DNA of 64,000 nucleotides from Legionella yabuuchiae. Lineage in GTDB: Bacteria > Pseudomonadota > Gammaproteobacteria > Legionellales > Legionellaceae. This document shows positions 1-9,427 of the stretch, in pieces. The notes beneath the pieces are model-generated. The model was not told where the DNA came from, did no database searches, and was given only the letters and a program-made list of their open reading frames with translations. A program made the translations under genes and the position numbers. The stretch covers positions 62,001-126,000 of the forward strand of contig NZ_CAAAIW010000004.1 in NCBI RefSeq assembly GCF_900640115.1, read 5' to 3'. Numbering within the stretch: the first letter of the stretch is position 1; each line of letters starts with the position of its first letter.

Positions 1-1
1 G

Positions 2-283
2 GAGATGATGGAAGGGTTGTTTAAACGACAAGGGCATCGCGTTCATCATCAAATCACCCGCGAACCACTTTCGGTTCGCGAGCGAATCAATCGGGTTTTG
101 GAGTTATTGCAGCAGCAAACCTTTTGTGAGTTCTCTTCACTGTATAGCTATCATGAGGGGCGAATGGGGGTTGTGGTTTCTTTGTTAGCCGTTCTGGAGC
201 TCGCTAGACAATCATTATTAATCATTACGCAAGCGAATCTTTTCTCTCCAATCTACATAGGGTCGGTTGACCATGAATCATGA
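2..283 (+). CDS. scpA: Segregation and condensation protein A, C-terminal part (partial)
   Basis: The gene is cut by the left window edge; only about the last 93 codons are visible, with the stop at 281-283. ScpA is the kleisin subunit that bridges the SMC heads in the chromosome condensation complex. The visible part has the look of the ScpA C-terminal winged helix: a run ending in SVRERINRVLELL, then a segment rich in leucine (VVSLLAVLELARQ) that fits the SMC-head binding end. The call also rests on the next gene being scpB, which it overlaps by 11 bases, the usual arrangement. Nothing can be said about its N-terminal half or promoter. Confidence 0.88.
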   Translation, partial: EMMEGLFKRQGHRVHHQITREPLSVRERINRVLELLQQQTFCEFSSLYSYHEGRMGVVVSLLAVLELARQSLLIITQANLFSPIYIGSVDHES

Positions 284-818
284 GCTAAAATTGATCATAG
301 AAGCGTTACTCATGAGTAGTTCGATGCCGCTTAGTGCTGAAGCGATATTGGCAGTCTTTAATGAATGGGAAAAACCAAGTCTCGAGCAGTTTGAAGAAGC
401 ATTAAAGAGCTTATCTGAAGATTATCAGGCGCGTGCCATTGAACTTGTTCAAGTCGCTGGCGGATATCGGTTACAGACCAAGCCATTTTATAGTGGCTGG
501 ATTGAACGCCTTACAATCGAAAAACCTACTCGATATTCACGGGCTTTGTTAGAGACTTTGGCAATTATCGCTTATAAACAACCCGTTACTAGAGGAGACA
601 TTGAAGAAATACGTGGAGTGGCAGTCAGCACCGCAATTATAAAAACCTTATTAGAACGCGAATGGGTACGGGTCGCTGGGCATCGAGATGTTCCGGGAAG
701 ACCTGCCGTTTATGCAACTACAAGACAGTTTTTAGATTACTTTAACCTTAAAAGTCTCAATGATTTGCCGAGTCTTAATCAACCCGCCGGCATTGAGACC
801 TCTAACTTGAATGAATGA
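273..818 (+). CDS. scpB: Segregation and condensation protein B
   Basis: ScpB is the KITE subunit that dimerises and binds the ScpA kleisin in the SMC-ScpAB condensin. The 181-residue protein shows the two winged-helix domains of the family, with the typical opening LIIEALLMSS near residue 5 and the signature ALLETLAIIAYKQPVTR in the second domain, followed by IRGV. ATG at 273 is preferred over an upstream TTG at 267 because the family begins right before this helix; the ribosome site is weak, so translation is probably coupled to scpA, whose stop lies inside it. The end overlaps the next gene by 4 bases. Confidence 0.93.
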   Translation: MNHELKLIIEALLMSSSMPLSAEAILAVFNEWEKPSLEQFEEALKSLSEDYQARAIELVQVAGGYRLQTKPFYSGWIERLTIEKPTRYSRALLETLAIIAYKQPVTRGDIEEIRGVAVSTAIIKTLLEREWVRVAGHRDVPGRPAVYATTRQFLDYFNLKSLNDLPSLNQPAGIETSNLNE

Positions 819-1555
819 TTATGAGCAGTGAACGATTACAAAAAGTATTGAGCCAAGCGGGTTTCGGGTCTCGTCGTGAAATGGAGCGTTGGATTGAAAG
901 CGGCTTTATTCATATTAATGGTGAGCAAGCTAAATTAGGCGCTACCGTGAGCGCGAGTGATAAAATCAGTGTTAAGGGAAGGATTATTGCGAATCCATTG
1001 AAGATCGCCTCTAAGACGAGAATCCTACTCTACCATAAGCCTGTAGGTGAAATATCTAGTCGACATGATCCTAAGCACACTAAAACCGTATTTGATAGCC
1101 TACCCCATTTAGCGCAAGGACGCTGGGTTCAAGTCGGGCGTTTGGATATTAACACATCGGGCCTTATGATTTTCACAAACAATGGCGAGCTTGCCAACCG
1201 CTTAATGCATCCTAAATACGAACTTGAACGAGAATATGCTGTTCGAGTTAGGGGGGACGTAAGTCGTGAGACCCTACGATCCTTGGAAAAAGGTGTGGAG
1301 CTTGAAGATGGTTTGGCAAAATTTAAGAAGATAGAATTTCGCGGTGGTGAAGGAACCAACAGTTGGTATCATGTCATCATCACCGAAGGAAAGAATCGCG
1401 AAGTGCGGCGATTATGGCAATCGCAAGGGGTTGAAGTCAGTCGTCTAATTCGCATTCGCTATGGAAATTTATCCCTCCCAAGATTTTTGGCACGGGGTCA
1501 ATCGGTGGAGTTATCTCCACAAGAAGTTGATAAATTTATTGCAAATTTAAAGTAG
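815..1555 (+). CDS. rluB: 23S rRNA pseudouridine synthase RluB
   Basis: RluB converts U2605 (E. coli numbering) of 23S rRNA to pseudouridine. An S4 RNA-binding domain occupies about residues 5-60 (LQKVLSQAGFGSRREME), and the RsuA-type catalytic domain carries the motif GRLDINTSGL with the catalytic aspartate near residue 111, then LMHPKYELEREY and the KNREVRRLW motif. The 246-residue length is somewhat short for RluB because the basic C-terminal tail of the enterobacterial protein is missing; RluE or RluF are less likely given the scpAB neighbourhood. ATG 815 overlaps the scpB stop (ATGA); ATG 821 is an equally reasonable start. Confidence 0.85.
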   Translation: MIMSSERLQKVLSQAGFGSRREMERWIESGFIHINGEQAKLGATVSASDKISVKGRIIANPLKIASKTRILLYHKPVGEISSRHDPKHTKTVFDSLPHLAQGRWVQVGRLDINTSGLMIFTNNGELANRLMHPKYELEREYAVRVRGDVSRETLRSLEKGVELEDGLAKFKKIEFRGGEGTNSWYHVIITEGKNREVRRLWQSQGVEVSRLIRIRYGNLSLPRFLARGQSVELSPQEVDKFIANLK

Positions 1556-1567
1556 TTGGATGTATTC

Positions 1568-2899
1568 ATGACTAAACGACGTAAACGCCTCCCTAGCACA
1601 CCGTTCACCACAACCATTGAACGATTTAGTCACGACGGTCGAGGTATTGCTCGAATCGACGGTAAAGCAACCTTCATTGAAGGCGCCCTCCCTGGTGAGA
1701 CTGTAAGCTTTCAGTATTTGCGTCAAAAAAAGGATTTTGATGAGGGGCGGGTCATTGAGATTTTGGCCGCCTCTCAAGAGCGAGTTGAACCTAAATGTGC
1801 GCACTATGGCGTTTGTGGAGGGTGTTCCCTCCAGCATCTTGATGCCAAAGCCCAGATTCGTCATAAACAAGAGCAGCTGCTGGATTTGCTAGCGCGAACC
1901 GCTCATATTACACCCGAACAGGTGTTAGAGCCTTTGATTCACGACCCTTGGCATTATCGTAAAAAGGCTCGATTGAGCGCCCGATATGTTGAAAAAAAAC
2001 AGTCAACCTTGGTGGGATTTAGAGAAAAGCATAACCCGAGATATATCGCTGAAATAGCATCTTGTAGCGTATTAAGCGCAACTATCGCGACCGAGCTTCT
2101 TAATCTTAGAGCGCTCATTGACGATTTTTCCAATCCTTCATCGATTGCCCAGATTGAAGTGGCTGCAGGCGATCAAGACATTGCCCTCATCTTTAGAAAT
2201 TTATCCTCCTTAGTGAATGATGATGAGCAAAAGTTAAAAGCGTTTGGGGCGCGAACCGGATTTAAATTGTATTTACAGCCAGGCGGGGAAGATACCGTCA
2301 CGTTGTTTTACCCTAACGATGCGGACGAGTTTTTAAGGTATCAACTGCCCGATGAGCACATTACGTTCAAGTTTCATCCTACAGACTTTACTCAAGTAAA
2401 CTCGAGCTTAAACCGTCTCATGGTTAATAAAGCGCTCAAGTTATTGGCCCTTGAACCGGAAGATTGTGTGTTGGATTTGTTTTGTGGTTTAGGCAACTTT
2501 TCACTTCCCATTGCTCGGCATTGCCGTGAGGTATTAGGCGTTGAAGGAAGTGAGCGCATGGTTCAGCGAGCGAAGATGAATGCTGAATTGAATCAGCTAA
2601 ACAACACCAAATTTTTAGCTGCGAATCTTGATGATGAATACGCTTTGTCGATGTTCGCTGATGTTAAATTTAATAAAGTGTTATTGGATCCTCCACGCAC
2701 AGGGGCGATGACTATTGTTAAGCATATCGATCGAATTAAGCCAAGTCGTATTGTTTATGTATCCTGTAATCCCGCGACATTAGCTCGTGATGCAGCGGTA
2801 TTAGTCAATATCCATGGATATACGTTAACAGCCGCGGGGGTGATGGATATGTTTCCTCATACGGCTCATGTGGAGTCAATCGCACTCTTTGAACAATAA
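1568..2899 (+). CDS. rlmD: 23S rRNA (uracil(1939)-C(5))-methyltransferase RlmD
   Basis: This SAM-dependent enzyme makes m5U1939 in 23S rRNA. An N-terminal TRAM domain (about residues 12-65) precedes the iron-sulfur cluster cysteines C77, C83 and C86 in the C-x5-C-x2-C arrangement, with a fourth in EIASCSVL. The Rossmann methyltransferase part has DLFCGLGNFSLP, the LDPPRTG motif, and YVSCNPATLARD holding the nucleophilic cysteine. 443 residues matches RlmD (RumA). ATG 1568 is chosen over a TTG at 1556 because of family alignment. The gene sits 12 bases after rluB and just before relA, the rlmD-relA order common in gammaproteobacteria. Confidence 0.93.
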   Translation: MTKRRKRLPSTPFTTTIERFSHDGRGIARIDGKATFIEGALPGETVSFQYLRQKKDFDEGRVIEILAASQERVEPKCAHYGVCGGCSLQHLDAKAQIRHKQEQLLDLLARTAHITPEQVLEPLIHDPWHYRKKARLSARYVEKKQSTLVGFREKHNPRYIAEIASCSVLSATIATELLNLRALIDDFSNPSSIAQIEVAAGDQDIALIFRNLSSLVNDDEQKLKAFGARTGFKLYLQPGGEDTVTLFYPNDADEFLRYQLPDEHITFKFHPTDFTQVNSSLNRLMVNKALKLLALEPEDCVLDLFCGLGNFSLPIARHCREVLGVEGSERMVQRAKMNAELNQLNNTKFLAANLDDEYALSMFADVKFNKVLLDPPRTGAMTIVKHIDRIKPSRIVYVSCNPATLARDAAVLVNIHGYTLTAAGVMDMFPHTAHVESIALFEQ

Positions 2900-2911
2900 A
2901 GGATGGTTGTT

Positions 2912-5116
2912 ATGGTCAAGGTAAAAGAATCTTCGGCGATATTATCCGAAGGAACGATTGATGTAGAACAATGGTTGCAGCATTTAGCCAATAAAGGCTA
3001 TCTCGCCGATTTAGATTTGATTCGAAACGCGTGCACATTAAGTCAGCTCGCAGGCGCCGAGCAAGCGACTGAAACGGGCGAATCCTGCTTTCAACAGGGC
3101 TTGGCTATGGCCGATATCTTGGCTGATCTAGAGGTAGATAAAGAAACTTTGATTGCCGCCATTGTCTATCGAACCGTTCATTTTACTGATTTATCGCTAG
3201 ACGTTGTTGAAGAACAGCTGGGTGCTTCGATTGCAAAATTAATTAAGGGCATTGAGAAAATGAGCGGTCTTTCCAATCTCAGTGCTTTAAACAAATACCC
3301 ACAAAGTAAACACCAAATCGATAATATTCGTAAAATGCTGCTGGCGATGGTCGATGATGTTCGCGTCGTACTGATTAAGCTTGCCGAGCGATTATGTGTG
3401 CTACGAACTTCTTCCCCTATGCCAGAGGCCATGAGAAAACAAGTTGCTACGGAAGCGATGGAAATTTATGCGCCTCTAGCGAATCGTCTTGGAATTGGAG
3501 CAATTAAATGGGAAATGGAAGATCTCGCTTTCCGCTATTTGCATCCCGAAGAATATAAGGCGATTGCAAAAGGACTGAAATCGAAGCGACTGGAACGCGA
3601 TCAATTTGTTAATTATATTATCGATGCGTTAAATCAGCAGATTAAACTTCTAGGATTTGAGCATTTTGCGGTGTACGGACGCTCTAAACATATTCATAGC
3701 ATCTACAAAAAAATGACTCGCAAAAATGTATCGTTAGATGAAATCTATGATGCAACCGCGGTTAGAATTTTGGTGGATACAAAAGAGCAATGTTATGAAG
3801 TACTAGGGTTGGTGCACTCCTTGTGGGAACAAGTGCTTGCAGAATTTGATGACTACATTGTGAATCCGAAACCGAATGGTTATCAATCGCTGCATACGGC
3901 AGTTAAAAGTCCTGAAGGCCGCGTGTTTGAAGTGCAAATCCGCACCTTTGAAATGCATGATTTAGCCGAAATGGGTGTTGCGGCACATTGGAAATATAAG
4001 GAAGGCGCAGGGCGGCAGAAAGAAAGTCATGAGCGTAAAATTGAGTGGCTACGCGAAGTGTTAGCTTGGCATCGCGAGATGGCAACCCATCAAGGCGTTT
4101 CCGAAGACATCGAACGAGAGTTTTTAGAAGATAGAGTGTATGTCTTTACGCCAGATGGCGACGTGCTGGATTTGCCACAAGGCTCAACACCACTGGATTT
4201 CGCTTATAACGTGCACAGTGAAGTAGGCCATCGTTGTCGTGGGGCTAAAGTGAATGGACATATTGTTCCCTTGACGTACACGCTAAAAACAAGCGATAGC
4301 GTGGAGGTACTTACCGGTAAAGAATCCAAGCCTTCTAGAGATTGGATTAACCCACATCTGAATTATTTAAAAACCTCACGTGCAAAAGCGAAGGTGTTAC
4401 ATTGGTTTAAGCTGCAAGATTTTGATAAAAATAAGGCCGAAGGACACGAACTCTTAGATAAAGAATTAAAATCGTTAGGGTTAAAACCGGATCGTTTAAA
4501 TGAGGTTGTTGCGGCCTTTAACCTTAAGAGCTTAGATGATTTATATGCAGCTCTTGGACGAGGTGATATTAAGCTTGGGCAAGTCATTAGCCGAATAACA
4601 CCGCCAGAAACAGAAGCACACAATATCCTGACGATTTTAAAGCCCCATACCAAACCCGAAGTATCTGGCAGTGATTTACGAATTGAGGGAGTGGGCAACT
4701 TACTAACGCATATGGCTCGGTGTTGCCAGCCAGTACCTGGAGATGATGTGGTCGGTTACATCACGTTAGGTCGAGGGGTTTCAGTGCATCGAAAAGATTG
4801 TCCTAATATTATTCATGCCAGCGAGCGGCAAAAGGGGCGGTTCTTAGAAGTCAGTTGGGGTAGCGCTACACGAGAGCAGTACGTTGTGGATATTTTAATT
4901 AAGGCGTTTGATAGAACAGGATTACTCCGTGACCTCACATCGTTACTCGCAAATGAAAAAGCTCATGTTTATTCTTTACAGACTCAAACCAACAAACAAG
5001 AAAATATTTCTTATTTGTCGTTAACGGTTGAAATCGATGGTTTAAGTAGTCTTTCCCGGCTCTTAAGTAAAATTGGTCAAATTCCGAATGTATTAGAGGC
5101 AAGACGACAAGTTTAA
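2912..5116 (+). CDS. relA: (p)ppGpp synthetase RelA
   Basis: RelA makes (p)ppGpp from ATP and GTP/GDP on stalled ribosomes. Domains in order: an HD-like region (about residues 40-190), the RelA/SpoT synthetase domain, a TGS domain (VYVFTPDGDVLDLPQGSTP), a helical and zinc-finger region with RCCQPVPGD, and a C-terminal ACT domain. The HD region lacks the His-Asp metal site (AAIVYRTVHF replaces the family's HDxxED), so hydrolase activity is not expected. The synthetase site reads EFDDYIVNPKPNGYQSLH, the EFDD form typical of monofunctional RelA rather than SpoT (RFKD). ATG 2912 is 8 bases after AAGGA; ATG 2903 lies within that ribosome site. Confidence 0.95.
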   Translation: MVKVKESSAILSEGTIDVEQWLQHLANKGYLADLDLIRNACTLSQLAGAEQATETGESCFQQGLAMADILADLEVDKETLIAAIVYRTVHFTDLSLDVVEEQLGASIAKLIKGIEKMSGLSNLSALNKYPQSKHQIDNIRKMLLAMVDDVRVVLIKLAERLCVLRTSSPMPEAMRKQVATEAMEIYAPLANRLGIGAIKWEMEDLAFRYLHPEEYKAIAKGLKSKRLERDQFVNYIIDALNQQIKLLGFEHFAVYGRSKHIHSIYKKMTRKNVSLDEIYDATAVRILVDTKEQCYEVLGLVHSLWEQVLAEFDDYIVNPKPNGYQSLHTAVKSPEGRVFEVQIRTFEMHDLAEMGVAAHWKYKEGAGRQKESHERKIEWLREVLAWHREMATHQGVSEDIEREFLEDRVYVFTPDGDVLDLPQGSTPLDFAYNVHSEVGHRCRGAKVNGHIVPLTYTLKTSDSVEVLTGKESKPSRDWINPHLNYLKTSRAKAKVLHWFKLQDFDKNKAEGHELLDKELKSLGLKPDRLNEVVAAFNLKSLDDLYAALGRGDIKLGQVISRITPPETEAHNILTILKPHTKPEVSGSDLRIEGVGNLLTHMARCCQPVPGDDVVGYITLGRGVSVHRKDCPNIIHASERQKGRFLEVSWGSATREQYVVDILIKAFDRTGLLRDLTSLLANEKAHVYSLQTQTNKQENISYLSLTVEIDGLSSLSRLLSKIGQIPNVLEARRQV

Positions 5117-5185
5117 GGTTAATAGGTTGGGTTGAAAAGGCCCTCAGCTATGAATACTATGGATGCCCATCTCCATGGTAATAAC

Positions 5186-5557
5186 TCAAGGCGAAAAAAT
5201 AATGCCTAATGTCACGTTACGACCTTCACTTAATAAGATATTAAATGTTCGGCATGCGGCACCTAGGCTCATTGCCTCTAAGCCAATACGCTGCTGTGAT
5301 AAGGCCATTAATATTTCTAGAGGCACCAGAACTCCCGATTGAGTATGACCAATAATAATTACTTCAGGGCTTGTTTCTAATACAGGCTTCATTAAGTCAA
5401 GATCGAGTGTCTGCAAGGAAGCCGCTTGCCAATCCGTAATAATACTATCGCGGCAAACAATTAGATTAGAATGATAAACTTGTGAGTTAATCGTCACTTC
5501 ATGCTCTGAATAAGATCGGATACTATGGATTTCGACAGGTTCTTTATTGATTTGCAT
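5186..5557 (-). CDS. Mth938/Xcc1710-like (NDUFAF3-type) conserved protein
   Basis: A 123-residue protein of the Mth938-like fold, the same family as mitochondrial complex I assembly factor NDUFAF3; its bacterial function is unproven. The recognisable features are the central strand-turn EVIIIGHTQ, followed by the family signature around GLEAMSLGAACRTFNILLSEGR near the C-terminus and a final hydrophobic strand. The family's usual glycine-threonine-glycine turn is here GHTQSG. It is transcribed away from alaC; the 102-base gap between the two starts contains a perfect 12-bp inverted repeat at 5590-5625. It converges on relA with 69 bases between the stops. Confidence 0.72.
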   Translation of the reverse strand: MQINKEPVEIHSIRSYSEHEVTINSQVYHSNLIVCRDSIITDWQAASLQTLDLDLMKPVLETSPEVIIIGHTQSGVLVPLEILMALSQQRIGLEAMSLGAACRTFNILLSEGRNVTLGIIFSP

Positions 5558-5589
5558 AGTGGCAGTTAATTCTTTATTAATTTATACCC

Positions 5590-5625
5590 ATTCTACCTGA
5601 ATATGCTGATCTTTTCAGGTAGAAT
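5590..5625. repeat. Perfect 12-bp inverted repeat in divergent promoter region
   Basis: ATTCTACCTGAA at 5590-5601 is repeated in inverted form as TTCAGGTAGAAT at 5614-5625, with a 12-base gap. It lies between the starts of the divergent Mth938-like gene (5557) and alaC (5660). Two 12-bp half sites 24 bases apart centre to centre would suit a dimeric regulator, or the sequence could form a hairpin in either leader. No T-run follows, so it is not a standard terminator. Confidence 0.6.
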
Positions 5626-5659
5626 AATGGTCATAACTATATTATAGAGATGAACTAGA

Positions 5660-6853
5660 ATGAGTCAATTTCCTCGGATTAAGCGCTTGCCCCCATATGT
5701 GTTTAATACCTTAACCGAACTCAAAACCGCAGCGCGTGCTCGCGGCGAAGATATTATTGATTTTGGGATGGGAAACCCTGATGCACCAACGCCTCAACAT
5801 ATTGTGGATAAATTAATTGAAACATCCAAACGTCCAGATACCCATCGCTACTCAATGTCAAAAGGGATTCCTCGTCTTCGCCGAGCAATGGCTGCTTGGT
5901 ATAAACGTCATTACGATGTGGAACTAAATAGCGATACTGAAATTGTGACCACAATCGGTTCAAAAGAAGGCTTGGCGCATCTTGCTTTGGCGATTTCAGG
6001 TCCAGGGGATACTATTTTAGTTCCTGATCCGACCTATCCCATCCATACCTATGGGTTTGTGATTGCCGGAGCCAATGTGAAACAAATTCCCTTGGTTGAC
6101 GAATATCAATTTTTAGACGCCGTTGAAAGTGCGATCGCGCAAACTTGGCCCAAACCCAAAGCCTTGGTGATTAACTTTCCTGCTAACCCAACCACGCATT
6201 GCGTCGAGTACGGTTTTTTTGAAAAAGTCGTGGCTTTGGCCAAGGCCCATCAACTCTGGGTTATTCATGATTTGGCCTATGCAGATATCGTGTTTGATGG
6301 TTACAAAGCGCCATCTATCTTGCAAGTGCCAGGTGCAAGTGATATTGCGGTAGAAACTTATTCTCTCTCAAAATCGTATAACATGCCCGGTTGGCGCGTA
6401 GGGTTTGTTTGTGGGAATGAGGAACTTGTTGCTGCGTTGACAAGACTTAAATCTTACCTTGATTACGGAATGTTTACTCCAATTCAAGTTGCGGCAATTA
6501 CTGCCTTAGAAGGTAGCGATGAGTGCGTGCACGAAATACGTGACATTTATGAACAAAGACGAAACTTACTTTGTGATGGGCTAAATGAGCTGGGATGGGA
6601 AGTTGAGAGACCCAAAGCAACGATGTTTGTGTGGGCGCCTATTCCTCCTTTTTATCGTGAAATGGGATCGCTTGAGTTTAGTAAATATCTTTTAAAGAAA
6701 GCCTCTGTTGCCGTATCTCCTGGTATCGGATTTGGGCAACAAGGGGATGCCTATGTGCGATTTGGGCTTATAGAAAATACTCAACGCATCCGTCAAGCGT
6801 TACGAAATATGAAAACGTTGTTTCGCACGGATGGGTTATTGCGCGCAGGGTAG
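5660..6853 (+). CDS. alaC: Alanine transaminase AlaC (class I/II aminotransferase)
   Basis: A PLP-dependent fold-type I aminotransferase that makes alanine from pyruvate with glutamate as donor in E. coli (AlaC, formerly YfdZ). The 397-residue protein has the AlaC-like start [15 protein letters not shown], the family motif DFGMGNPD, the PLP lysine in [15 protein letters not shown], and the carboxylate-binding arginine in AYVRFGL near the end. It stands alone downstream of the 5590-5625 inverted repeat and 9 bases before the next gene. Other aspartate aminotransferase-like activities cannot be excluded from sequence alone. Confidence 0.88.
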   Translation: MSQFPRIKRLPPYVFNTLTELKTAARARGEDIIDFGMGNPDAPTPQHIVDKLIETSKRPDTHRYSMSKGIPRLRRAMAAWYKRHYDVELNSDTEIVTTIGSKEGLAHLALAISGPGDTILVPDPTYPIHTYGFVIAGANVKQIPLVDEYQFLDAVESAIAQTWPKPKALVINFPANPTTHCVEYGFFEKVVALAKAHQLWVIHDLAYADIVFDGYKAPSILQVPGASDIAVETYSLSKSYNMPGWRVGFVCGNEELVAALTRLKSYLDYGMFTPIQVAAITALEGSDECVHEIRDIYEQRRNLLCDGLNELGWEVERPKATMFVWAPIPPFYREMGSLEFSKYLLKKASVAVSPGIGFGQQGDAYVRFGLIENTQRIRQALRNMKTLFRTDGLLRAG

Positions 6854-6861
6854 ACTTAAAT

Positions 6862-7674
6862 ATGCAAATTGTGGTTAATGCTGAAATTGAGGCTTTACCC
6901 AAAGAAGCCGCGTTAATTTCAGATGGAGGAAATTTTTACGCACATATTTTAGCTTGCGTAGGATATGCCAATGATTCTTTACCGGTGGGAGCGCTGTTAG
7001 CTCGGCATTTGAATCTTGCGGGTGAGTGGTTAGTGGCGTCACCGGTGTATTGGGAAGCGACACATAATGACGCACTTATGAAGGCTTGTGGTACAGAACT
7101 TCAAGTTTCTGAGGAGGAAAGCAAAGCTTGGTTTGTTGCTTTTAGTGATTTTGTTCGGGCAGATGACTTTGCTACCTATTATGTGGATAAGCATACTTGG
7201 CTCATTCGATGTGATTCTAAGCCTCCTTTACATTCACTACCGGTTCATTGTGCTTTACATCAATCCATGATGCCTTTGTTGCGATCATTGGATAACACCA
7301 TGTATTGGCAGCGATTTCTTACCGAAAGCCAAATGTTTTTAAGCAATAATATTCTTAATAAAAATCGAACAAATGTTCCAATTAATGGGATTTGGCTTTG
7401 GGGGAGCGGTCGCTTACATGAGCCAGGACGCAAACCAATCCTAAGCCAAACCGAGTCCTTATTGCAATTAGCCAAATTAATCTCTAATCATGCAACGTTC
7501 TATCAGCCTGGAAGTCGGTTATCAAAACATAGCTTGTTGTTGTTTGATGAGTTAAAGGGTGAAGCATTAATCTACTTACAAAAACAATTAAACAATAAAA
7601 GCGTGCCGTGGTTTTGGAACAATGCTGTTTATCAAACGCAGTCCAAGCCCTGGTTTACACGCTGGTGGAGTTAG
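6862..7674 (+). CDS. RpfE-like / phosphoglycerate-mutase-like conserved protein upstream of recJ
   Basis: A 270-residue cytoplasmic protein of the family labelled in databases as RpfE-type regulatory protein or cofactor-independent phosphoglycerate mutase-like; the true function is unknown. The sequence that places it is INGIWLWGSGRL near residue 180, preceded by the helix MYWQRFLTESQMFLSNNILN. These two elements are the conserved core of the family. I see no metal-binding residues of real phosphoglycerate mutases in the N-terminal half, so mutase activity is unlikely. It sits 6 bases upstream of recJ, a linkage repeated in other gammaproteobacteria, which hints at co-expression with recJ rather than with glycolysis. 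Confidence 0.65.
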   Translation: MQIVVNAEIEALPKEAALISDGGNFYAHILACVGYANDSLPVGALLARHLNLAGEWLVASPVYWEATHNDALMKACGTELQVSEEESKAWFVAFSDFVRADDFATYYVDKHTWLIRCDSKPPLHSLPVHCALHQSMMPLLRSLDNTMYWQRFLTESQMFLSNNILNKNRTNVPINGIWLWGSGRLHEPGRKPILSQTESLLQLAKLISNHATFYQPGSRLSKHSLLLFDELKGEALIYLQKQLNNKSVPWFWNNAVYQTQSKPWFTRWWS

Positions 7675-7680
7675 AAACTT

Positions 7681-9414
7681 ATGCAAATAAAGCAGCGAAC
7701 ATTACCCCTTAATTTACCTGACTTAGACGTGCCTCATCCGGTGTTGCGAAGGATTTATGCCGCTCGTGGCATTGTGGAGGCTTCCGAGCTTGAGAAAAGC
7801 CTTCGGGCATTGCTCCCTTTTGACTCTTTAACCGACATAGACAAAGCGGTTGCTCGCCTTTATCAGGCAATTCAGAACCAACAACGAATTCTTATTATTG
7901 GGGATTTTGATGCGGATGGAGCAACCTCCACGGCACTTGGCGTTTCGGCTTTACGAATGTTTGGTGCTAAGTATGTTGAGTTTTTAGTTCCTAATCGTTT
8001 TGAGTTTGGTTATGGCTTAACTTCCGCTATTGTCAATGTGGCAAAACAATGGCGGCCGGATTTAATTATTACCGTCGACAACGGGATTGCAAGTATTGAG
8101 GGTGTTGCTGCTGCCAATAATGCGGGCATTGATGTTTTGGTTACCGATCATCATTTACCGGGTGAGGCATTGCCTAATGCCTGCGCCATCGTTAATCCAA
8201 ACCAAGCTGGCGACTTTTTTCCGAGTAAGTCCATCGCTGGCGTGGGTGTGATTTTTTATGTGATGATGGCGTTGCGTCGTCATTTAATGAGCTTGGATTG
8301 GTTTAAGCAAAATAACCTGGTTGAACCCTCGATGGCGCAATTTCTGGATCTTGTGGCCTTAGGAACGGTCGCCGATGTTGTGGCGCTCGATAAAAATAAC
8401 CGTATTATGGTTAATCAAGGGCTTACAAGAATTCGAAGGGGATTCGTACGCCCGGGTATTCGTGCGTTGATTGAAGTCGCTGGTCGTAAGGTTGAACAGT
8501 TACGCGAAAGTGATTTGGGATTTGCCATCGCCCCAAGATTAAACGCCGCCGGTCGATTAGATGATATGGCGCTAGGTATTGAATGTCTTTTGGCTGAAGA
8601 TGATCGCCAAGCCCGTGTTTTGGCTGAACAGTTGAACGAACTTAATATTGAGCGCCGTAAAATCGAAACAGAGATGAAAGATCAAGCGCTGAATGCTTTA
8701 GATAAGCTTATGTCAACGGTTGAACATAATACCTTACCTGTTGCGTTATGTTTGATGGATAGCTCGTGGCATCAAGGGGTAATCGGCATATTAGCGGGCC
8801 GACTAAAAGAGAAATTTCACCGTCCAGTAATTACGTTTGCTGCGGTTAGCGATACGGAGCTAAAAGGATCGGCACGCTCGGTTCCTGGATTAAACATTCG
8901 AGATGTTCTTGCAGCCATCGACAAAGATTTTCCAGGGCTTATAATAAAGTTCGGCGGCCATGCTATGGCTGCAGGGTTGAGCGTGGAGCCCCAAAAATTT
9001 AAAACATTCAAATCGTGTTTTATAGAAGAAGTGGCGAAGCAAATTGACTTGAGCGCTTGTACGGGTGAGATTCTGACGGATGGTGGATTAGCGCCTGAGG
9101 AATTAACCCTGAGTTTGGCTTCTTTATTGAATGAAGCAGGCCCATGGGGTCAGCACTTTCCTGAACCGATATTTGATAATCGCTTCGAAATTTTAGACCA
9201 GCGCTTAGTTGGGGAGCGGCATTTAAAATTAACCCTTACCCATGAGCAAGGAGGGGATATATTCGATGCGATCGCGTTTAATGTGGACTTGAAGGTTTGG
9301 CCCAATTATCGCGCCAATCGAATTCACGCCGCCTATCGTCTGGATATTAATGAATACGCCGGAAGAACAAAATTACAACTGATTGTTGTAGCATTGAAAG
9401 CTGATGAACTGTAA
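7681..9414 (+). CDS. recJ: Single-stranded-DNA-specific exonuclease RecJ
   Basis: RecJ digests single-stranded DNA 5' to 3' in RecF-pathway recombination and mismatch repair. The 577-residue length is normal. DHH-superfamily motifs are present: GDFDADGATST (motif I), IITVDNGIA (motif II), VTDHHLPGE (motif III) and ALGTVADVVAL (motif IV), followed by the DHHA1 domain with FGGHAMAAGLSV and a C-terminal OB-fold region. The gene follows the RpfE-like gene by 6 bases and precedes zwf by 13 bases, so it may be part of a long co-directional unit with the sugar catabolism genes. Confidence 0.95.
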   Translation: MQIKQRTLPLNLPDLDVPHPVLRRIYAARGIVEASELEKSLRALLPFDSLTDIDKAVARLYQAIQNQQRILIIGDFDADGATSTALGVSALRMFGAKYVEFLVPNRFEFGYGLTSAIVNVAKQWRPDLIITVDNGIASIEGVAAANNAGIDVLVTDHHLPGEALPNACAIVNPNQAGDFFPSKSIAGVGVIFYVMMALRRHLMSLDWFKQNNLVEPSMAQFLDLVALGTVADVVALDKNNRIMVNQGLTRIRRGFVRPGIRALIEVAGRKVEQLRESDLGFAIAPRLNAAGRLDDMALGIECLLAEDDRQARVLAEQLNELNIERRKIETEMKDQALNALDKLMSTVEHNTLPVALCLMDSSWHQGVIGILAGRLKEKFHRPVITFAAVSDTELKGSARSVPGLNIRDVLAAIDKDFPGLIIKFGGHAMAAGLSVEPQKFKTFKSCFIEEVAKQIDLSACTGEILTDGGLAPEELTLSLASLLNEAGPWGQHFPEPIFDNRFEILDQRLVGERHLKLTLTHEQGGDIFDAIAFNVDLKVWPNYRANRIHAAYRLDINEYAGRTKLQLIVVALKADEL

Positions 9415-9427
9415 AGGAAACGACACT

